From NCBI GenBank assembly GCA_007182875.1, contig AP019514.1:1860001-1924000 (forward strand): a DNA stretch of 64,000 nt, read 5' to 3'. How positions within the stretch are numbered: the stretch's first letter is position 1; each line of letters begins with the position of its first letter. Below, piece after piece: positions 50,589 through 59,573 of the stretch. Below the pieces are notes generated by a model. The model was not told where the DNA came from, searched no databases, and was given only the letters and a program-made list of their open reading frames with translations. Both the position numbers and the translations under genes were made by a program. This DNA is from Vreelandella sulfidaeris (GTDB taxonomy: Bacteria > Pseudomonadota > Gammaproteobacteria > Pseudomonadales > Halomonadaceae).

Positions 50589-53427
50589 TCAGACTTGGTA
50601 TATAACTGCACGCTTTGGCAGTTGCTTAATATGCAACATAGTTTTATAAGGTATTAATGATCCAAAGTTGATTGTAATTATAAAAATCTGAGGTAGGGAA
50701 ACGGGGCAAACGCCCCGTTTTTTGTTAGAAATTTTATCCTTGTAAAGCTCAAATAAATAGCCGACTCGCTCAGCTTCCGTTTTGAACTTCCGCTTGCCGT
50801 AAGCCGCATCAACAGCTTTGTCATTGGCTTGGTGTGCTTTGCGGAGATCAGAGGGCATTGCTAACGGATCATAAAGATCAGCCAGCGTGGCTTCTGGATG
50901 ATTCAGTCTAGCGTCGAGTATTTGCTGTGCCGTTTGTTCTACCTTGGAACGTTGAGCCTCTGTAGGCTCTGGCCAGACGAAGTTGTTGTAAACGATAGAG
51001 CTTGAATACCGATAATCACTTTTCAGTCTTCCGCACACTGTGCGAACCCAAGCCATGTGCATGTGTGAGCATAAGACGCCAAAATGAAAAGTCGTGGCGT
51101 TAGGGACAAATTGGACTGTATTGCTGCAAATTACATCTTTATCAAAGAATGCCACGGGTATATATGGTCTTCTTTCAGAGGAAACCTCTGGGATTGCAAG
51201 ATAGCTAGAATCCGGCTGCGCGGTCTGACGGAAAAGCATTGGGTAATCGGCAAAGTCGCGAGTAGACTTGGCTTTGCTTTGAAGGCGGAAGTCTCTAACT
51301 TTTCGACGCGCTTTTGACTGTTGGCATTGACCGGAGATCGCTAGGGCTAGCGTCTTTCAGCCAAAAGGCAATACCTCTCCCTTCCATTTATAAAGTCGCC
51401 CCCGCCGGTATATCGTTTTACAAATTTCTCTGACTGAGGTTCCTTTTGAAGCAGTTCTTCTTTTCAAGGGAGAAAAATGAAGTTGCCTCCGTCGGTTGGC
51501 TTATTTCCCATTTCATTGCAGGGACATCACTTATGGGCTTGCTGAGATTTCGAACAACAATATCAGGCCCATTGGCTAAGTAAGGATTGATATTGCTTGC
51601 AGGAACCGGGAATGGGTCGCTCTTGGGCGTTTCGTATTCAAATATAACTTTCTTAGCTGAGCTTGAACTTGAAAGTGCAAACCCTACGATAACGCAATGC
51701 ACTGCCGCAATGCCCTTGGCCTCACTAGACCACTGGAACGTGCGGTGGGCGAAGTTGATCTTGACACCTTCTTCGATAAGCCGAGACCAAAGAATGCCAG
51801 CCTGCTCGCCCTGTGTGATGGAGTTTGTCGATACCAGGGCCGTCTTTATAGTTGGATTTTGCTTCATGTAGGCGGTTGCCCGAACATGCCAGTTGGCAAC
51901 AAAGTCAATCACTCCTGCGCCCTTGATGCATGCCTCTTCCATGTTACGAGCATGGTCCTGCTTCTGTTCCGCAGACTGATAGTGATGCCCCAGGAACGGG
52001 GTTGCCGAAAACATAGTGGCAGTTGTTCGGGTGAATTATTTCCGCCCAGTCGATCTTCAATGCGTTGTCATGAACGATGTTCGCAGACTTTATCAGCGGT
52101 ATTCTCACAAAACGTTGCCAAACTCGACACTAACCATTTCGTTCATTTGGTGGTCAATCAGCCACATCGCCACCCGTGCGATCTGCGAGGGCCACTCTTC
52201 TATCTCAATGCCATGGAATTGATCGACATTGACTTTGACATAGTTGTCGATGACGTCGAGAAGGTGAAGCGTCTTGATCTCCTTTCCGTAGAGTCGACGA
52301 ATCACTTCCAGCTCAAGTAGCCGAATTTCTCTGTAGGTGATAACTAGGAAGTTGCCGCAGCCACAAGCTGGATCGAAAAATTCAGGCTAGCTAGCTTTTC
52401 ATGTAACGCATTCAATTTGGTCTTATTCTTCCGCACTTCTCCAGCTCTTCTTTAAGGTCATCAAGGAACAGTGGGCTAATAACCTTCATGATGTTCTGCT
52501 CAGAGGTGTAGTGCGCTCCAAGGTTGCGTCTTGCATCCTTATCCATAATGCCTTGAAAAGACTACCGAAGATCGCTGGGCTGACTCGCCCCAATCTATCT
52601 CACAGCATTCAATTAATAGACGTCGAAGATTAGTGTCAAAAGCGGCTGTGCGCAGCCGTTCTTTAAATAAGCCCCGTTAATATACGGGAACGAGTTGACC
52701 TGGTCGTCTCGGGTCTTGAGACGCTGTTCTTCCGGCGTATTTAAGACATCAAAAGCTCATTGAGTCTAGCCGCTAGGTCAGAGCCATCCTCGCTTGTGCG
52801 TTGATCGATGAAGTCATAGAAAGCTCCACGAGGACTGAAGATGCCTGTATCTTCAGCGAACAAGCAGAAGAGGATACGAACTAGATATACTTCCAAGTCG
52901 TGACCGCCATACCCTATCTCTAAAAGACCGTCGTGCAGCTTTGCAAGTTTGTCAGCAGCCTTGATGTTTACGGGGTCTTGTTCGCGGAATTTGCGCTTTT
53001 CGTATCCTGCTATGAAACCAAAGTCGTTGATCCTATCGGGTAGCTCAGAGAGAGAAAATTCCGTTTCAGTGCTTTCTAAATCATGGACCCTGAATTTCAA
53101 AATCCGAGACGATCACGTAGCGAGGCAGCTCCTCATCTTTCAGGCCATGAAAGTAGTCAATCGCCTGAGTGTAGGCGCGATCAAGGTCTTTGCCTCGTGA
53201 TTTGTGCTCTGCGACCAGTATTCCTGGCCAAAATAGATCGATATAGCCGTTTGCTCCATCGAGCTTTTCAACTCGCTTCGAAGGTGGCTATTCGCTTACG
53301 ACTGACACCAAAACTTTAAAAATTGATCCCAAAACGTCTTCGCTTCAGCGCTCTCCGAGGTCTCGTCAGCCCATTCCGAAGAAAACTCAATGGCTCTGTT
53401 GCGGATTTCGTTCCAACTTAGCGGCAC
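50589..53427 (-). CDS. MmeI-like restriction-modification enzyme (type IIL/IIG)
   Basis: About 900 residues, broken by ten or more frame errors. GTG start at 53427 (MPLSWNEIRNRAIEFS) with GGGGAAGG upstream. Order: N-terminal PD-(D/E)xK nuclease (YIDLFWPGILVAEHKS), helical spacer, methyltransferase with motif I FFDPACGCGNFL and motif IV reading NP(P)FLGHHYQ, then target-recognition and C-terminal parts (VPNATTFHFGVLCSHMHMAW, LADLYDPLAMPSDLRKAHQA, AYGKRKFKTEAERVGYLFEL). One chain would both methylate and cut. The real stop is probably near 50745, just before the hairpin at 50701. The many errors could also mean true decay. Confidence 0.7.
50701..50723. terminator. terminator at 3' end of restriction gene
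   Basis: ACGGGGCAAACGCCCCGT then TTTTTT on the plus strand; the minus strand has GTTTCC after the stem. Serves the rightward pair ending at 50528 and marks the end of the leftward restriction gene. Confidence 0.7.
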
Positions 53428-53721
53428 AACCTTCCCCTACGTTTAATTTATATACTATTAATCTTAACCGATTTCTTCTTTGTAGCCCTAGTCAAGAAGT
53501 ATGGCTGAAAGGATCAGGTGAGGCGGCTTGCAATGATGCAAAAGAGCTACTTTGCGTCGCTCACGGTAGACAGGGTGAGTAAGGGCCGATGTATCTTTCA
53601 TATATACGATTTTCATTGCCAGTATATGGGAGAGGGAGGCAAGAGGTGTCGATAGCTGTTCGGTCTTCAAATGTGCTATTTGAGAAGGTAATAATTCGGC
53701 GTCATACGAGTTCGAGGTATG
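53428..53721. other. stretch without a supported gene
   Basis: Short frames occur on both strands, including one reading MKIVYMKDTSALTHPVYRER leftward, but none has a ribosome site or recognisable family. Confidence 0.4.
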
Positions 53722-53746
53722 AAAAAAGCCCGCCAGAGCGGGCTTC
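53722..53746 (-). terminator. Rho-independent terminator
   Basis: AAGCCCGCTCTGGCGGGCTT then TTTT on the minus strand, 5 bases after the 32-aa gene. Confidence 0.85.
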
Positions 53747-53750
53747 GGTG

Positions 53751-53849
53751 TTACATGGACAGTGGCCATTGTCTCCAAATGAGGAGGGCAAACTCTGCAA
53801 GTCTAAACACCAAGTCTATGTATTGGAAGACTATTTCGGCTCTGTTCAT
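53751..53849 (-). CDS. 32-aa hydrophobic peptide
   Basis: Intact frame MNRAEIVFQYIDLVFRLAEF followed by ALLIWRQWPLSM. GGGAGG lies seven bases before the ATG, one of the best ribosome sites in the window, and a strong terminator follows the stop, so a real one-gene unit is likely. Single amphipathic or membrane helix. Function unknown. Confidence 0.6.
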   Translation of the reverse strand: MNRAEIVFQYIDLVFRLAEFALLIWRQWPLSM

Positions 53850-54356
53850 AGCGCAGCCTCCCAATATGGAGTGATGACTTTGAACCAAACATGCGGCAAA
53901 ATGTTGATTTCTTCGCTATTACTATTGAAGAAATAAATCAAGGGGGTAATTTAGCCATGAGCTAATTCCTTATTAGTTGAAGAAGTGAAGGGTTGAAGGC
54001 ATCTCACCGCCTGATACCAACCCAGTCTGACGGCATCTCACTGCCTGAAGCTATCTAAGAGCGCTGTTCTTTCAGAGCAGCGCTTTTTAATGCGCCCGAT
54101 ACGCTCAGAGTAACTCTCAGACATAACGCATACTATATATGGACCATAAGAAAATCAATTCAAGCATATGTGGTATTTTTCATCCACAGGATATTGACAG
54201 CTATTACCCAGCAGTATCCCAACCTACCAAAACAGTCACGATAAAATATTGAGCCAAATCGTCTTACCAATCTCAATCACGATATTAAATCCGTTCTCAA
54301 CATGATCTACGTTCGCGAGCAAAGTCTAGGTATCATCGAGGTTCACGTTTTTAGTT
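53850..54356. other. stretch without a recognised gene; short repeats
   Basis: Holds two imperfect 17-bp direct repeats, GGCATCTCACCGCCTGA (53999) and GGCATCTCACTGCCTGA (54032), then a rightward hairpin AGCGCTG...CAGCGCT with TTTT (54060-54090). The remainder is AT-rich with no convincing gene. Confidence 0.5.
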
Positions 54357-54542
54357 TTAGGCTGCTGAATGTTTATCTCCTTTTGCCGATTGAATGAGCA
54401 TAATGCTCGTCTTGCTCATGAAGTATAACCTGCCCTCCCTGTATATGAGGCTGTTTTTTTTATTCTTTTCTTCCATTCCTATATAAATCAGAGCGTTACC
54501 CTTTGCTGGGTCTCCGCACGCTATAGGCTTACCAAGGATCAC
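54357..54542 (-). CDS. hypothetical protein, 61 aa
   Basis: Intact frame from a GTG (MILGKPIACGDPAKGNALIY) with a Lys-rich middle. No clear ribosome site. AT-rich composition unlike the structural genes. May not be expressed. Confidence 0.3.
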   Translation of the reverse strand: MILGKPIACGDPAKGNALIYIGMEEKNKKNSLIYREGRLYFMSKTSIMLIQSAKGDKHSAA

Positions 54543-54625
54543 CGTAGGTATGGGAATCGAAGCTTGGTGCAGCTTATCGCTTACGCTTTAGGGTGACGTA
54601 ACACAACCCTTCATGGCTTCGGGAT

Positions 54626-54674
54626 CACCTGTATAAGGGGCTGCTCTGGACGTCTGGGCCACCTGTATAAGGGG
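54626..54674. repeat. direct repeat pair CACCTGTATAAGGGG
   Basis: Two identical 15-mers start 34 bases apart, within a 370-base stretch (54543-54916) that holds no recognised gene. Could be a promoter element or binding-site pair. Confidence 0.5.
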
Positions 54675-54916
54675 GGAACGATGGGAGGGTCGGCACAGTG
54701 GCGGCTATGCCCAGGCGTCCGGCAATTATTTCTAGGGGTTCCCTTATCTGCGGTCGATTCGCATCCGCTGTCTTAATCACTCGCAAGCACTGCGCAGCGT
54801 TTTAGCGTCGCGTCTTATATCGCTCTATTTGCTCGCGTAGGACGCGGAAGAGTAACAGCGCTACATTGTGCTAGCTTGAACGCTTGCGCAGCGTGTAGCG
54901 CTGTTTTGAGTGCTTG

Positions 54917-55225
54917 TTATGCTGTTATGCTTTGCACGTTCTCCAGCGTGCGCGCAGTGTCATAAATATAGCTTTCCACGTCGGCAAAGTTAGCGCTTAA
55001 ATTTGCGCATTTATAATTATAAATAAGGGCAAACTTTAAAGCATCTAAACGTGACTGGCATTTAAAGCTATTGCAGATATATTCTTTTGACTTGTGGCTT
55101 ATATCATTATCAAACATTAAATAGCCAAACTTGATAACGTTGTCGCCATCTATTTCTACAAAAGATACGTTGTTAAATAAACACCATATTCCTGATTTAA
55201 TTTGGCAGCGGGTCACTTTAAACAC
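54917..55225 (-). CDS. hypothetical protein, 102 aa, AT-rich gene
   Basis: Intact frame from GTG (MFKVTRCQIKSGIWCLFNNV), with several Cys and a helical end. Base composition is much lower in GC than the structural block, pointing to a separate origin. The hairpin at 55227 lies immediately upstream. Unknown function. Confidence 0.5.
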   Translation of the reverse strand: MFKVTRCQIKSGIWCLFNNVSFVEIDGDNVIKFGYLMFDNDISHKSKEYICNSFKCQSRLDALKFALIYNYKCANLSANFADVESYIYDTARTLENVQSITA

Positions 55226-55226
55226 T

Positions 55227-55252
55227 CAAAAAGCGAGCTGTTAAGCTCGCTT
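55227..55252 (-). terminator. Rho-independent terminator
   Basis: AAGCGAGCTTAACAGCTCGCTT then TTTG on the minus strand, after the gene ending at 55269. Confidence 0.75.
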
Positions 55253-55268
55253 ATTTGTTTAAGGCTTA

Positions 55269-55534
55269 TTATAAAGCAATGAAGTCTTTATAAATGGCGC
55301 TTTCCTTGTTTAGCGTCATGGGCACTTGGTTAGAACGTGATGCGCTTACCATGCCCAATTCAGCCCCAAACTTTTGAAGTAGTTCGCTTGGGTAGTCGTG
55401 CTATGTTGCATAATGCGCGCTACTTGATCGACGGTTATTTCATCCTTGTCGTAAGTCTTTAAAGCGGTTTGTAGTGAAGCGAGCGCTTTATCTAACTTGC
55501 TAGCATCTTTATGGGCGATTGCGGTCAATGTCAT
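55269..55534 (-). CDS. small hypothetical protein, about 88 aa
   Basis: One base missing in GGGG near 55366. MTLTAIAHKDASKLDKALAS, then a helical part with DEITVDQVARIMQHSTTTQA that may be a helix-turn-helix. Ends KESAIYKDFIAL just before a terminator. AT-rich like its neighbours. Confidence 0.5.
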
Positions 55535-55565
55535 TTTAATACGTTTTTATATTCGCGTGACTGAT

Positions 55566-55898
55566 TTACCGCATCCGAAAATTAATCTCGCGCTTAATAA
55601 CGTATTGCATCGCTTTGGTGTCTAACCCAAAAGACTAGCGTTATATTTAGCGTGGGTTACTTCTACGCTTAAATCTTTATAGTCAATTTCTTGCTTTTCG
55701 CGTTTATGCTCAAAGTTTGCTAAACGACTATTTGCAGCTAACAAGATATTATCTTTGTTGCTTTAATAGTTTCATTTTTCGATTCGATTTTAACGCTTGC
55801 TAGCTTTTCGCTTAATTGTTTAGCGTTAGTTTGCAGCGCTTCTTTTTAGGATTGATAATGGCAACAACTGATTTGGCGATGTTTACTAAATCTTTCAT
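55566..55898 (-). CDS. coiled-coil protein, about 111 aa
   Basis: Four frames must be joined (near 55845, 55765 and 55628): MKDLVNIAKSVVAIINPKKE, KQLSEKLASVKIESKNETIK, LANFEHKREKQEIDYKDL, ending KREINFRMR. All helix, Lys/Glu rich. First gene leftward of the twin palindromes at 56016, so those may control it. Confidence 0.4.
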
Positions 55899-56015
55899 TT
55901 TTAATACCCGATAGTGTATTTGGTTTTTATGCGCTTATTGCGCTTATTGACTTGATTGTTAAAGAGCGTTTGCGCTTCCGTGCGCTGTCTTGCTTTCCAT
56001 GTAGTGAATATTAAA

Positions 56016-56066
56016 CGTGACGCGTCACGCTGCATAATTGTAATTTTCAATACGTGACGCGTCACG
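56016..56066. repeat. twin palindromes CGTGACGCGTCACG
   Basis: Two identical perfect 14-bp palindromes, starting 37 bases apart, upstream of the gene starting at 55898 and beside the operator at 56085. Tandem palindromes in a promoter region suggest a cooperative repressor site different from the main phage operator. Confidence 0.65.
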
Positions 56067-56084
56067 CGATAAACCCTCACTATC

Positions 56085-56101
56085 AGTAAGCTGTTACTTA
56101 C
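56085..56101. promoter_or_regulatory. phage palindromic operator
   Basis: AGTAAGCTGTTACTTAC, 19 bases from the second CGTGACGCGTCACG palindrome: two control systems meet at one locus. Confidence 0.6.
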
Positions 56102-56250
56102 ATAAGAGCGCGTGAGCGTGCGCGAATAGCAGACCGCAGAAGGGCCGACAAGCGCTATTTTCATGTTTAGGAAATTTATATGGGAGAGCGGAAATTGATA
56201 GCGGGATTTGTGTTGACGACCGCAAGGCAGCGTGAGGCATTTTGATGAGG

Positions 56251-56385
56251 GAGTCCCGCAACCGCAAATGAGGTAAGCCCGCAAACAAGGTTAAGGCTCA
56301 ACCGCAAATGAGGGTGAGGTAAGCCCGCAACCGTGGTTAAGCCTCAACCACACATGCGGCTGAGGTTTACCCGCAACCGTGGGCG
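56251..56385. repeat. imperfect tandem repeat block
   Basis: ACCGCAAATGAGG occurs at 56261 and 56301, each followed by GTAAGCCCGCAA (56274 and 56319), with a third degenerate unit to 56380. Unit about 41 bp. No gene is supported between 56102 and 56490. The clustering could mark a replication origin or protein-binding array (inference). Confidence 0.5.
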
Positions 56386-56432
56386 CGGCGCACCCGCGTT
56401 CACGCGTGCCATGGCTCGGTATACCGAAATGT

Positions 56433-56496
56433 AGATAGAGCCTTTCTCAATTTGCCACGGCTATTAAGCGCTAAATGTAGGTAGAGCCTTTCTCAG
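56433..56496. repeat. TAGAGCCTTTCTCA element, two copies
   Basis: AAATGTAG(A/G)TAGAGCCTTTCTCA occurs twice in 50 bases; further copies of its core lie at 57104 and 58398. Confidence 0.55.
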
Positions 56497-56855
56497 TTTT
56501 TCCGTGGCAGTCCGTTAACCAACGTCAATGCGCACCGAAGAACGTTCCGGTGATCAATGCGTAAGCCGCTGGATCGCTGACGGGTCAGGGCGGTTAATTG
56601 GCCGCGGAACTGCCTATCGATCCACATGGCGAACGCTTCCGGCGTATTCATCGACTCACGGTTACGGATAAGATCAGCCACAAACGCAGCGTCAATCATG
56701 GAGTCGCCGATAATGATCACTTTGTATAACCTATGATTGTGATAGCAGCACACCGAATAGGCTTCCCCGTCGGGTGTATTAACCCGGACGACCGGAAACG
56801 ACACGGGCCGGAAGCTGGTGTGATATTCGGGCGGAACAACAACGAAGGCGGTCAT
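56493..56855 (-). CDS. hypothetical protein, 120 aa
   Basis: Intact frame from MTAFVVVPPEYHTSFRPVSF. Beta-rich first half with a CCYHNH cluster, then a helical half with AFVADLIRNRESMNTPEAF. GAGAG precedes the ATG. Its 3' end overlaps the second repeat element. Function unknown. Confidence 0.55.
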   Translation of the reverse strand: MTAFVVVPPEYHTSFRPVSFPVVRVNTPDGEAYSVCCYHNHRLYKVIIIGDSMIDAAFVADLIRNRESMNTPEAFAMWIDRQFRGQLTALTRQRSSGLRIDHRNVLRCALTLVNGLPRKN

Positions 56856-57103
56856 GGGTGGCTCTCTCACTGTGTGCGTTTTGTCAGTATGTCGTGACTG
56901 ACAAAGGCATGCGGGCAGCCTGGACTAGAAAGACTGCTCTTACCAGAAAGCCTGGCAGCCTGGAGACCGTTAGACCGCGGCTGCCTATAACGCGCTATGA
57001 GCCTCGGTAAGAAAGACCCATGGCGATGTATTGCCTCGGCTGAGAAAACGCCGTGGTGGACTCACAGAGCGCTGTATAAAACGGCTTCGCGATATAAACC
57101 TAA

Positions 57104-57130
57104 ATAGAGCCTTTCTTGATTCGCCATGGC
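57104..57130. repeat. TAGAGCCTTTCTTGATTCGCC element, third copy
   Basis: Follows GATATAAACC, a -10 look-alike, within the gap 56870-57142 that holds no recognised gene and several GCAGCCTGGA words. Confidence 0.45.
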
Positions 57131-57142
57131 ACGAAAGAGAAC

Positions 57143-57167
57143 AAAAAAAGCGCTCTGGGAGAGCGCT
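57143..57167 (-). terminator. Rho-independent terminator
   Basis: AGCGCTCTCCCAGAGCGCT then TTTTTT on the minus strand, 42 bases after the gene ending at 57209. Confidence 0.85.
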
Positions 57168-57208
57168 CATGAGCTGGGACCACGTTAGACAGAATGGCCG
57201 TTACTCGG

Positions 57209-57463
57209 TTAGCTAATAAAGCCTCGGATGATCCAGCGAACAACACGTCCGGCGAACAGAACGGCGACGGGAACAAGCACAGCCAGCAAAACCACCTGCA
57301 CAAGCTCGAATAAGTTGCCGTATCCCTGCAAAACTCCACCAATGGCAATAAACGCCCAAAATCCAGCCCACACGATGCTTATTGCCACCCAAAGCCGTGT
57401 CCAGCCGGTTGAGGTCAGTATCTTTTCAATTTTATCGTTCACCTGGCTGTCCCTACTTTTCAT
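57209..57463 (-). CDS. membrane protein, 84 aa
   Basis: Intact frame: soluble helix (MKSRDSQVNDKIEKILTS), then two membrane helices (LWVAISIVWAGFWAFIAI and VVLLAVLVPVAVLFAG) and a basic end (RVVRWIIRGF). Starts just before the stop of the upstream gene. Function unknown. Confidence 0.55.
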   Translation of the reverse strand: MKSRDSQVNDKIEKILTSTGWTRLWVAISIVWAGFWAFIAIGGVLQGYGNLFELVQVVLLAVLVPVAVLFAGRVVRWIIRGFIS

Positions 57464-57477
57464 TAGTTTTATAGCGC

Positions 57478-57812
57478 TTAATCGTTATAAACCAACATGA
57501 CCGCCTCATCGAGTGTTTTGACGTCTTTCGTGCCTTTTTTAAGCCGAATACAGCGTAAACATCGTGCCAGTCGTTATAAAACACTTGCTTGCCTGCATGA
57601 GAGAACACCTCTTCGTAACGGTGGAACGCCTTGCTCTTTCCCAGTTTTTGTCTTCTCTGCGTCCAGGCGATCCGGTGTAGCTCCTGGCGACGCTCGATGT
57701 CCGCGCGTATCTTGTCCAGGTCAACACCCATCATCCAGGCCATCTGCTCGACCGTTTCCATATCGAGTTGAGCCGGGTCGAAGTCGGTCATAAATCGATT
57801 GATCATGTTCAC
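57478..57812 (-). CDS. hypothetical protein, about 111 aa
   Basis: One base missing in an A-run near 57540. Helical: MTDFDPAQLDMETVEQMAWM, DLDKIRADIERRQELHRIAW, a KAFHRYEEVFSHAGKQVFY middle, ending LDEAVMLVYND. Forms a unit with the membrane-protein gene downstream and a terminator. Confidence 0.5.
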
Positions 57813-58074
57813 AAGGCAACTCCCTCATGTGTGTGCATTAGTGGATAACAATGACGACATAGTGCTGGAACGCACTCAGGCACACACTGATAAAAACTAC
57901 AGTGGCAAAAGCCTCGTGGTGTTCAAGTTTGTAATGCCAAAAGAATGGCTTTTATCAGTAAGTGGTAGTTGATACAACCAGCGTTTAAGGTCACGACAAG
58001 CCGAGAGCCGTGGTAGTCTCAAACCATGGTTGTAAGAGAGAAGAAAATTTTCTGCTCAGTAGAGAGAGGTAAAA

Positions 58075-58346
58075 GTGCCGGACGAACTCAGCACAAAGCT
58101 CAGCCGAAAGGCCGAGCAACCGCCACGGCTATTGATTACTCGCAAGACAAAACACGGTAAGCAATCGCGGTCGGTCACTCTGGCCGAAGCCACGGCAATA
58201 TGGAGCCGCGGGAATACCCAGCCACGTTCGAAGACGTCATGACCGAGGCGGAATTCCGGGGCAGAGAACAAGAGCTGACCGAGGCGATCGATGCGTGGCT
58301 GCAACTGTTAGGCGCTGACATAGCGGAGCCGCGGTTTGATTTCTAA
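58075..58346 (+). CDS. small hypothetical protein on plus strand, about 90 aa
   Basis: GTG start with AGAGAGG five bases upstream. MPDELSTKLSRKAEQPPRLL, basic middle (TRKTKHGKQSRSVTLAEATA), one base missing near 58202, then an acidic helical half (TFEDVMTEAEFRGREQELTE, IDAWLQLLGAD). Ends PRFDF. The good ribosome site makes it likely real. Confidence 0.5.
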
Positions 58347-59027
58347 CCCGTGGTCTCAGCCGTGGCTAGTAATCCCGTGGCTGCTGTATAAATCTAGGCA
58401 GAGCCTTTCTCAATTGCCGAGACCTCGATACCGCGGCGTCTTGATAAATCGATCTAGGGCCGTATCACACCGAGGCTCAGTGGCAGTGGGCAGAAGACCC
58501 AAGGTCAGACGGTTAGAGGCGATGGCAATGGCGGCACTCGGCCCCACTTTCCCTCTCCCCTTCTACCCACTGCTCTCCGGTTTCTCTACCTCTCCGACTG
58601 ATCTACAGGCTAATGGTCTCTCACTGGTTTATTTCTCTCTGTGATTACTACTCCGGTGATTCCTTATCCTCTACAGGCTGATCTCTCTCAGGTCAGGTAA
58701 TGGTCTCTGGTTTGTCTCTTAGGGATTTCGTTCTCTCACCGATCCGGGTTGTTTCTCTCCTGATCCGGGGATTTCTTCTCTCTGGTTTCTCCCTTACCGA
58801 GTTCGAGTGGCTTGGAAAAGTTTTCCTCTTTCATGGTGTTTCGGGATTTGGCAGGTTTGCGGCTGAGCCTTGTGAAAAGTCTTTCTTTGTTTCGTGGCGT
58901 TACCGGATTTCTGGGAAGCCTGGATGGCAGAGGTCGTGGCCAGATCAGGTAGCCTGGGAGCGGGGAGACCGTTATCTGCGGGAAGCCTTGTCTGGTCTGT
59001 TACCGGGCCTGCGAGGGGTTAAACCCT
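58347..59027. other. stretch without a recognised gene
   Basis: Contains the fourth GCAGAGCCTTTCTCAATTGCC element (58398), three CCGTGG words, and a pyrimidine-rich plus strand from 58550 to 58790 with repeats of CTCTC and CTACAGGCT(A/G)AT (58602 and 58672). Open frames here lack ribosome sites and families. Confidence 0.5.
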
Positions 59028-59115
59028 TCATCCGAGGATCAGTGGAAGCTGAGGCGAAGTTGTTGTATTGAATGCCTCATTCCCTCTATATAAATACTCA
59101 TCCGAGAATAAACAT
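59028..59115 (+). promoter_or_regulatory. promoter flanked by CATCCGAG repeats
   Basis: Second rightward copy of the 9583 block: TTCATCCGAGGATCAG, TTGTTGTATTGAATGCCTCA, TATATAAA, then ACTCATCCGAGAATAAA. Confidence 0.65.
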
Positions 59116-59145
59116 AAATAACATTACTGCACAGAAACGCCTTGA

Positions 59146-59442
59146 ATGAGCTGCTATCGGAAATGCGGAGTCGGCGGCTGCCTGGAGTGGGGAGACCGTC
59201 TCTCTGGGTGTGGTCCGAGCTGCTATCCAGCTTTGCTTCTCTGGAAAAGTTTCACCCTTTATCGTGCTGTTCTCGGAATCCGGGGTTGGAGTCAGCGCGT
59301 CAATATCATCGGGATCGCGTCAGATTTTCTCTGCGCTGTTTTCGTTGTCGAGTTATACGATGACGAGGATTTGATCGGGAAGCGTCTCAGAAGCGCATAT
59401 AGAGCGTTTCCCAAAAGCACAGATTGCGTGACGTTTCCGTGA
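59146..59442 (+). CDS. possible Cys-rich 98-aa protein
   Basis: First open frame after the promoter at 59028: MSCYRKCGVGGCLEWGDRL, eight or more Cys, a hydrophobic middle and an acidic end (VELYDDEDLIGKR). No ribosome site. A second frame overlaps it. Kept because of the promoter, with low confidence. Confidence 0.25.
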   Translation: MSCYRKCGVGGCLEWGDRLSGCGPSCYPALLLWKSFTLYRAVLGIRGWSQRVNIIGIASDFLCAVFVVELYDDEDLIGKRLRSAYRAFPKSTDCVTFP

Positions 59443-59573
59443 CTGTCGGAAATCAGCGTTTGATCGGGGTGTGACGGTGGGAAAAGCCCCAGGTGACGCT
59501 GCTTGGTGGGGTATGTGACGCTCCTTATAGTTTGATCACCTGAGTGCTTATACTTGCATGCCGAAACGTCACA

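Noticed and set aside
58700..59071. Rightward 123-codon frame in the pyrimidine-rich stretch
   Set aside because: Low-complexity composition and no ribosome site; it ends inside the promoter at 59028.
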